DNA of 64,000 nt from Liquidambar formosana (lineage: Eukaryota; Streptophyta; Magnoliopsida; Saxifragales; Altingiaceae). Every line of letters starts with the position of its first letter. The first letter of the stretch is position 1. Position numbers and translations under genes: made by a program. The notes under the pieces were generated by a model that did no database searches, was not told the DNA's origin, and saw only the letters and a list, made by a program, of their open reading frames with translations. The stretch spans positions 25,063,278 to 25,127,277 of the forward strand of contig CM077824.1 of the NCBI GenBank assembly GCA_039720395.1, in the 5' to 3' direction. Positions 57,743 through 64,000 of this stretch are shown piece by piece.

Positions 57743-60455
57743 TGTCACACCCCATTTTTGCACCACCTTACTAGGGCTCATCATTTCATGCATGTTTTTG
57801 TTTTGTTTTTGAGTCTAGTCACTTGCATTAGTTTCCTAGGGTCACAAGGACAATGGATATGAATTTTGGTTCAATTCGGAGTTGATCATGAGAGATAATA
57901 AGAGCTTTTGTGACTTGAGGGGCATAATCGTCTTTTAAGTTTCAAACTTTTCATTTGACCTTGAAATGATCTCCAAATTGTTAATTGGAGTTCATATGGA
58001 TGCATATGAGGTATTTCTAGGTTCAATTTGATGAATCAATGGCTCGGGATTAAAATGGCTCGACGTAGTTCAAGTTAGTTAATTGACCTTTCTTTGGGTT
58101 AGCTCTAATTGACTCACAATTACCAACCAAATCTTTTCAAATTGACTTTCATTAGTCATCATTTTACCCCCAAAAGTGTTTTATGAAGTTCAATTTTGAT
58201 ATGGAAAGCATTTAGTTTGATCCCATGAGTACACCTATGCTTAGCGAAGGTAGAGCATAGCGGTTAACCGCCTTTGTCAAATCTAACCATGCCCCCATGG
58301 TTAGTGGTTTTCACCCCAAAATGTTCAAAAACATATTCCTCATCGAAACAAGGTCGTTTTGGCTTTTGTTTCATCCAAATCGGAGTTCATTTGGCCCCTG
58401 AAACACTTCTAGAAGGATTGGGAGTCAAAATAGGCTAAAAATTCGAAGTGGGCTCGGGTAACCACCTAGCCCGGGCGGTTAGCCGCTTGGGCTTAGGAGG
58501 CTAGCCGCCTAGGCCCTGGTGGTCACTCGAGGCCACTTTCCTATTTTCACTCTAACTCCTTGCTGAAGCGGACTTCTTCCTATTTTGACGTATTTGGGCT
58601 CTTTTGGACGAGTTTCCTTCTAATTTTTGGTAACTTCTGAGTTACTTAAGCCCCAAGGGGGTCTCTAATAGCCCTTGGATTAATTTTTAGGGTTTTAATC
58701 CTAGCCATTGGTTAATCCTAATTGAAGTCTATAAATACCCCCTATGCTTCAGCACAAGGGGAACCACTTTATGCCTAAAATCCTAAGTGTTTAAGAGAGG
58801 ATAAGAGAGAGAGATTTGAAGGAGAGTTGGAGTTCTTGCTGTAGCCTTGGAGAACATTGGTTCAAGTCATCCATAAGAGGAAGAGAGAATCTCTACAGCA
58901 GCAAGGAAGCTTCTTCTTAAGGTATTCCTCACTCCTTCTTTATGCTGAATATGGGTTTTCATATAGGATAGGCTTGTTGCATGCAAAAGATAGTTTTTTT
59001 ATCATGTATTAATACTCTAGCTAGTTAATATACATGGAATATCTACTATTTATCTACTGTTTAGCATGCTTTAGGGCTGTCCTATGTGTTTTTAAGCATA
59101 GTTGTGATTCTTGTGCTCCTGTTGTCCTTGTTTTAGAGTAGTGTTATCGCATGCTAGAGTTAGGATTTTTATCATGTTTTATTGCTTTAGTTAGTTAATA
59201 TGCATGATTTAGGCTCTGTTTAGTTTGGTTTTAGTATGTGTGGAGTATGTTTTGTGTGTTTTTAAGCGAATTCGTAAGTTTAGGGATGTTAGTGTCCTTA
59301 TTTTATATTGGTTTTCATACAGCATGTTAGTTTAGGCTTTTTCATTGGTTTTTCTTCATAGTTGCTGTATATGTTTTGCATATAGAGTAATCATGATATT
59401 TTTGCATGCATGTTAGTTTATTTCTAGGGTTTTTATGCATGATATGGTTCTAGGATTGTGTTAGGGCTTATGAAAGTTTGCTGTTTTTGCTGTTAGCATG
59501 ATTAGTGGATGATTTTAGGCCATAATACTATTCTGTCTAGATTTATATATCATTGTGTTTGCATGGTTTTGAGCACGTGTGAGGGTGCAAATAGGTGTGG
59601 TAATTGTCCTATGGCAAATAGGGCTGCCAATGCTTGAAATGGCTAATGCTTGGAATTATTGCGCTCAGGTAAGCGGGTGTGAAGGTGCCCCAATTCACCT
59701 CTCTTCTTAACTCTTTCTCTTCTCCCTCCTAGTGTTAGTTTTTAATATGAATCAATGGTTCTAATCAAAGGTTTCCTTCAATAACAAATTTTGGTTTTTA
59801 TCAAAGTTTCCATATTGTGGAGTTCTTTCTAAAATCAAACTTGGTTCTTCTATCATATTTAACTCTCTTTCAAATAAGGAAACCTAGGGTTTTTACCATA
59901 GGTTTGTATTAAGTCTTAACCCTATTTCTAATCAAACTACGTGGACTTTGATCCATGTATTTCGTTGCATGGTACGTAGGCGCTCTTCGTGAGGCTCAAG
60001 TCCGTTCTAGGATCCAAGTATCCTAGGTTTTTTTCTGTTTTCTTTTCTTTTTCTTTATTTTCTGTTTTTATTTGCTTATTATGCATGGATGGATGAATGG
60101 AATATATGATATGCATGCAATTCTTGTGATGATATACTTGCTGATTTTTGTATGGAAAGATCTTAATTTAGCCCAAATAAACCGAGAGACCGAAAGGGTA
60201 ACATGAGTGCCTATACGCTCTGCCTAGAACCTTCCCATGTCATAACTTAGCCTCCGAATCCTCGATTTCTTTGGTTTCCAAAAGACTGTTTTTGCCTTTC
60301 CTTTTTAAACATGGAGTCATTCAAATTGTTTTCCTAAAACAAACTATTTTTAGGGTTTTCCTTGTTTCCTTTAAAAAATAAGGTGGCGACTCCTTTTTTC
60401 TTTTTCAAACCTATTTTCTTTTCAATCCTTGTAGGCCCAATTTCCGGGGTTCACA
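57743..60455 (+). repeat. Solo LTR of a diverged Tat family member
   Basis: From TGTCACACCCC to TTCACA, 2713 bp, flanked by perfect ATGTC duplications (57738-57742 and 60456-60460) with no internal region. This is the product of recombination between two LTRs. It is clearly diverged from elements 1 and 2 yet keeps the palindrome (58453-58531), TATA box (58730-58737) and the TGGCGACTCC decamer (60384-60393). Confidence 0.9.
58453..58531. promoter_or_regulatory. GC-rich palindrome in the diverged solo LTR
   Basis: CTCGGGTAACCACC at the left, GGTGGTCACTCGAG at the right, and inner AGCCGC-type hairpins. Many bases differ from elements 1 and 2 but the layout is kept. Confidence 0.7.
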
Positions 60456-60460
60456 ATGTC

Positions 60461-61326
60461 GTTTGGCTTTCTAGGGCTTAGCTGCCAGAGAGCGGTTACG
60501 TCCTTCCGTATTTCAAGGCGTTGATGTCATGTGCCTTGAGGCTGTCTCATCCGCCGTATATGGCATTTAATGCTCTAGAAGCATTATGTCTTTGGGGAAA
60601 AACTAATCACTGTTTACTTTACCTTTTGCATTCTCTCTCTCTGCTTTCTCTGTTCCTTGCTTTCTCTGCTCTTTGCATTTTGCCTTCACCAAGAACGCAC
60701 CATGCACACCGTTTTTCTCATTGGAATCCACTGTTAGCACCGTTTGTGTGTTGGAGAAGATCTGTCTTGAGCCTGTTCGTCATCTTAAGACTCATTCTAC
60801 CGATGTTATTCTACGTTGGGAGGTTGTTCCTGCTTCATCCACCTTTCTAGAAACGGTTCTTTGGAGGCTCTCTACGTCGTGCCGCTATACCTTTCCGGCG
60901 AGCTTGTTTTTCCGATCGTTGGTTGATATTTTCAACGGTATAACTCTTTCTTTGCTCTTATTTTTCGATTTGTATGGTGTTATTTTCTCTGCCTGGGATT
61001 GTTAGTGTTGTTCTTGGGGTTTGTTTCGTGATCCTCGGGTTTTCCTCTAATTTTTGGGGTAAATCGCCAAGATACCAATTTTCCCACCTTTTAGGATTTG
61101 AAAACCCCACTTCGAGGTAAAACTAAGAGGGTGACCCTTAGTCTCCTCTTGTTGACTTTTTCTGACACTAAACTGAGTGACCCCCGAGCTGACACTTGGA
61201 AAAATTTTGAGCTTGTCAAGGCAGGGTTAACATACTTGTTAGGACTTTGCTCTGGAGGTTCAGGTCAGGGCATGTGAGGAGAGATAGTTATTCTTGGATT
61301 TAACCTTCCCCTTTCAAACTTGGCAG
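60461..61326 (+). other. Probable LTR/leader region before a gypsy-type ORF
   Basis: CT-rich and untranslated in appearance; the frames at 60521-61005 show no known motif. It ends in a pyrimidine-rich tract and TTGGCAG directly before ATG 61327, which looks like a 3' splice site. Confidence 0.4.
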
Positions 61327-61615
61327 ATGTCGTCTTTTTATGACATTAAGAACAATCCTGCAAGGATAGCAAAATTTAAGGCCTTGTACGGCTTTGAAGA
61401 TGGGAAATTCAGCTTTCGGTTTGCTGAGCCTGGAGAGGACATCTATATATCAGATACCCAGGGTGGCCTCTTCGTTCCCATTACTACATTCATGGAGGGT
61501 GGAGTTCGCGTCCCTTTCCCCGACCTTCTTAATGACTTCCTTCTTTATTGTAGCATTGTTCCAACCCAGCTAGGGCTAAATTCCTATAGGATTATCTTGG
61601 GCGTTGTGAGCGCCG
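61327..61615 (+). pseudogene. Fragment of a gypsy-type transposase-domain (PF04195-like) ORF
   Basis: It opens MSSFYDIKNNPARIAKF. FMEGGVRVPFPDLLNDFLLY followed by PTQLGLNSYRIILG has the pattern of the plant putative gypsy-type transposon domain, where a PLPPF-like block precedes PxQLxPNxWRxLxGF. This domain is common in first ORFs of some plant gypsy elements. It is cut at about residue 96 by the minus-strand LTR starting at 61616. Recognition is by motif only. Confidence 0.55.
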
Positions 61616-63096
61616 TGTCCTGAACCACGCCCGGCTCGGGATTATGCCACTAACCATGAATGATTAGGACGAAAAAGGAGTCGCCACCCGATTTGGCTTC
61701 AGGAACCAATTGACCCTTTGGAAGGGTCCAACTTACCATAACCAGAGATTGTTCGAGTTCGGAGCTAGGTTACGCGGATGGGAAGGTGTTGGGCACCCAT
61801 CTACGCTCGGCCGAGGCCGGTCCCCACATGTACTTATTGGCTTTAATTAAAAAGGACTTAATTAGGCTCAACCTTATTCAAGCAATTCAATGATTTAATT
61901 CAATGTTGGCACACAATGAGAAAAAAGAGATATTAAGACAGGATATATGAGCACTTATATGTACAAGGCAGAGTATTCAAAAGGCTACGAGAGATGCTTA
62001 CGCTGCCTGCAAAACAGAAAGAAGGATTAAACTGCAAAACGTGGCTCATGCACGTACGTGCATATCATATGTACGTATGTACATGCCCCATAAATCAGCC
62101 TAACACTTACCATGTTCTGCTTGAACGAATCCGTAACTCAAATATATACAAGAAATTAACCCAAATATGATTCAGAGATGATAAGAATGACCTAAATCTA
62201 AGTGATGAAAAAATGAAGGTGAATATTGATGAGGGTGTACATACAATAAATAATATTCGTGTACACAGGCCTAAATCATGCGAGTTGAATACCGGAATTG
62301 ATGGGTAGATACGATTGCATGATTCTTCCTATCCTTTATGCTGGAGCAATGTTTGCAATATCAAATATCATATGCGAGGGATGAATAAATGCTAAAATAA
62401 ATTTGAATGCCAACCATTAAATGAGAGGGATGCGGAAGATGTTATGCACATTTCATACAATGAATAATCATGCTAAATTACAGGGAAATGGAATAAAAGA
62501 TTGAAAATCGTTACCCTCAGGTACGGGCAACAGCAATTTCTCCACGAGCTTGCCTTCCGGACCTCTTGCAGTCACAACTATGAGTTTTCAGATCTTTCGG
62601 GTTGGAGGCTGGGTGCAAAAGTTGGATGCTTTGGGGGGGTGTGGGCTTAAGAAAAATCGGTCCCTTCTCTTGAATGAAAGCAGGGTATTTATAGATGGTG
62701 ATTAGGGTTTATTTCGGAGTCCATTAGGGTTTCCTAGCCGCCATTAAGCAGCTATAAGCACAGGGGCTTCATAAGGTAAGAACTGATTTGGGGGGAAATG
62801 CTGAAAATTTGAAATTTGAAGGGCATGATCGTACGTGCATGAACCATGCTCATACGATTATGGGTATCAAAAAGCTGTGTTGGAAATAAAGGGCATGATC
62901 ATATGTGCATGGAAGATGCACGTACGTGCATGAACCATGCTCATACGATCATGGGGTATCAAAAGGTATCAAAAAGTTGTGTTGTGCCTGCACGGGTCCT
63001 TCGGGCTCGCTTGTGGTAGTTTATCTGCTGTTGCCCTTCATCATTGGGCTTAAAGGTGGTCCAAAATGTCAGGCGGTACAAAATTGGGTGTCAACA
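61616..63096 (-). repeat. 3' LTR of a minus-strand LTR retrotransposon
   Basis: On the minus strand it starts TGTTGACACCC (63096) after a purine-rich GAAAGAAGGGGCAAC and ends CAGGACA (61616), 1481 bp. The TATA box is TATAAATA at 62693-62686 (minus). Its 3' end holds TGGCGACTCC (61686-61677), as in the Tat LTRs. CGCCG at 61611-61615 would be the target duplication. The palindrome ATGCACGTACGTGCAT occurs at 62048-62063 and 62916-62931. Confidence 0.7.
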
Positions 63097-63382
63097 GTTG
63101 CCCCTTCTTTCGGTTTCATTCACAAAGTGATTGGAATCGGAAGACCAGAAGACAAACCATTTTGAACCGACTGACTTTCCTGAACCAAAAGTGCACATGT
63201 AATAAATGCAAATGCATGCATGAGGGTCGGATTATGCTTCGCCTAACTTCCTACGTACTCTATGGAGATCAGACCTATCGTAGTTCATGCAAGACAATGG
63301 GGCACTCAGTAAGTAATTTCTCGAAACTACTAACTACGAAGAGTAACATAGCAATGAAGATGCCAAAGATATCTTTATTCCT
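63097..63382 (-). other. Polypurine tract and 3' internal region of the minus-strand element
   Basis: Minus-strand CCGAAAGAAGGGGCAAC (63113-63097) abuts the LTR as a polypurine tract. No coding frame is recognised. Confidence 0.55.
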
Positions 63383-64000
63383 TTCCTGGGGAATAAAAGC
63401 ATGATCCCTTTCCCTGTGGATCATAAATAAACATAGAAATTTTATCCCTGTCCCTGTAGATAAAAGCACGATCCCTGTCCCTGTGGATCATAAACAAGCA
63501 TAGAAATTTTATCCATGTCCCTGTGGATAAAAGCACGATCCCTTTCCCTGTGAATCATAAATAAGCATAGAAATTTTATCCCTGTCCCTGTGGATAAAAG
63601 CACAATCCCTGTCCCTGTGGATCATAAACAAGTATAGAAATTTTATCCATGTCCCTGTGGATAAAAGCACGATCCCTTTCCTTGTGGATCATAAACAAGC
63701 ATAGAAATTTTATCCATGTCCCTGTGGATAAAAGCACGATCCCTTTCCCTATAGATCATAAATAAACATAGAAATTTTATCCCTGTCCCTGTGGATAAAA
63801 GCACGATCCCTGTCCCTGTGGATCATAAACAAATATAGAAATTTTATCCCTGTCCTTGTGGATAAATGCACGATCCCTGTCCCTGTGGATCATAAACAAA
63901 CATAAAAAATTTATCCATGTCCCTGTGGATAAAAGCACGATTCCTTTCCCTGTGGATCATAAACAAATATAGGAATTTTATCCCTATCCTTGTGGATAAA
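63383..64000 (-). repeat. 67-bp tandem repeat array (continues past window)
   Basis: CATAGAAATTTTATCC recurs at 63432, 63499 and 63566 and on to the window end, a 67-bp period with at least nine units. Each unit is a dimer of two ATCC-CTGTCCCTGT-GGAT half-units whose ends are inverted repeats. The position just inside the 3' LTR matches the tandem arrays of elements 1 and 2, though the sequence is unrelated. Confidence 0.85.

Noticed and set aside
60521..61005. Two overlapping 109-110 codon plus-strand ORFs
   Set aside because: They overlap in different frames in CT-rich leader-like sequence with no motif, and lie before a probable splice acceptor.

Overview
This is plant nuclear DNA, most likely from a flowering plant. 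It holds two intronless UGT71-type glycosyltransferase genes and stacked Ty3/gypsy (Tat lineage) and Ty1/copia LTR retrotransposons. The species cannot be told from the sequence. About nine tenths of the window is retrotransposon. The only ordinary host genes I can support are the two UGTs, at 22.6-25.85 kb on the minus strand.

Layout. (1) From before base 1 to 18429 lies Tat element 1: the end of its 5' LTR, a tRNA-Arg primer site, gag-pro, a probable spliced intron, pol, two antisense genes, a hairpin-rich tandem array and a 3' LTR of 3283 bp. (2) 18430-22300 is a graveyard of nested remnants: an older Tat LTR that element 1 jumped into, an inverted copia LTR piece, and an antisense gypsy gag-pro fragment with its LTR. 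(3) 22575-25849 holds the UGT pair. (4) 26896-56937 is Tat element 2, bounded by a perfect CATCC duplication. It is a sister of element 1, and its gag is split by a 9.75-kb copia element (31006-40756, TGGAG duplication). (5) 56943-61615 holds an old antisense LTR interrupted by a solo Tat LTR (57743-60455, ATGTC duplication), then an ORF fragment resembling the gypsy-type transposase domain. (6) 61616-64000 is the 3' LTR and 3' tandem repeats of a further, minus-strand element that runs off the window.

The most interesting system is the antisense cassette in the two sister Tat elements. Between pol and the 3' LTR each carries, on the opposite strand, gene A (seven exons, every intron in phase 0, about 580 residues, plant mobile domain) and gene B (one exon, 428 codons, a second PMD/DUF7745-like protein). 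Gene A is fully open in both copies. In both, the sense gag-pol is broken by different lesions. An 80-bp GC-rich multi-hairpin palindrome lies upstream of three separate transcription units: the LTR promoter, gene A and gene B. The antisense introns survive retrotransposition because the genomic RNA is the sense strand, in which they are not introns. Extra ORFs in Tat elements and PMD domains in transposons are known in general. The complete exon map, the conservation in two copies and the shared palindrome are what I would follow up.

Limits: all comparisons were made by eye within the window. Family names rest on motif recognition, not on searches.
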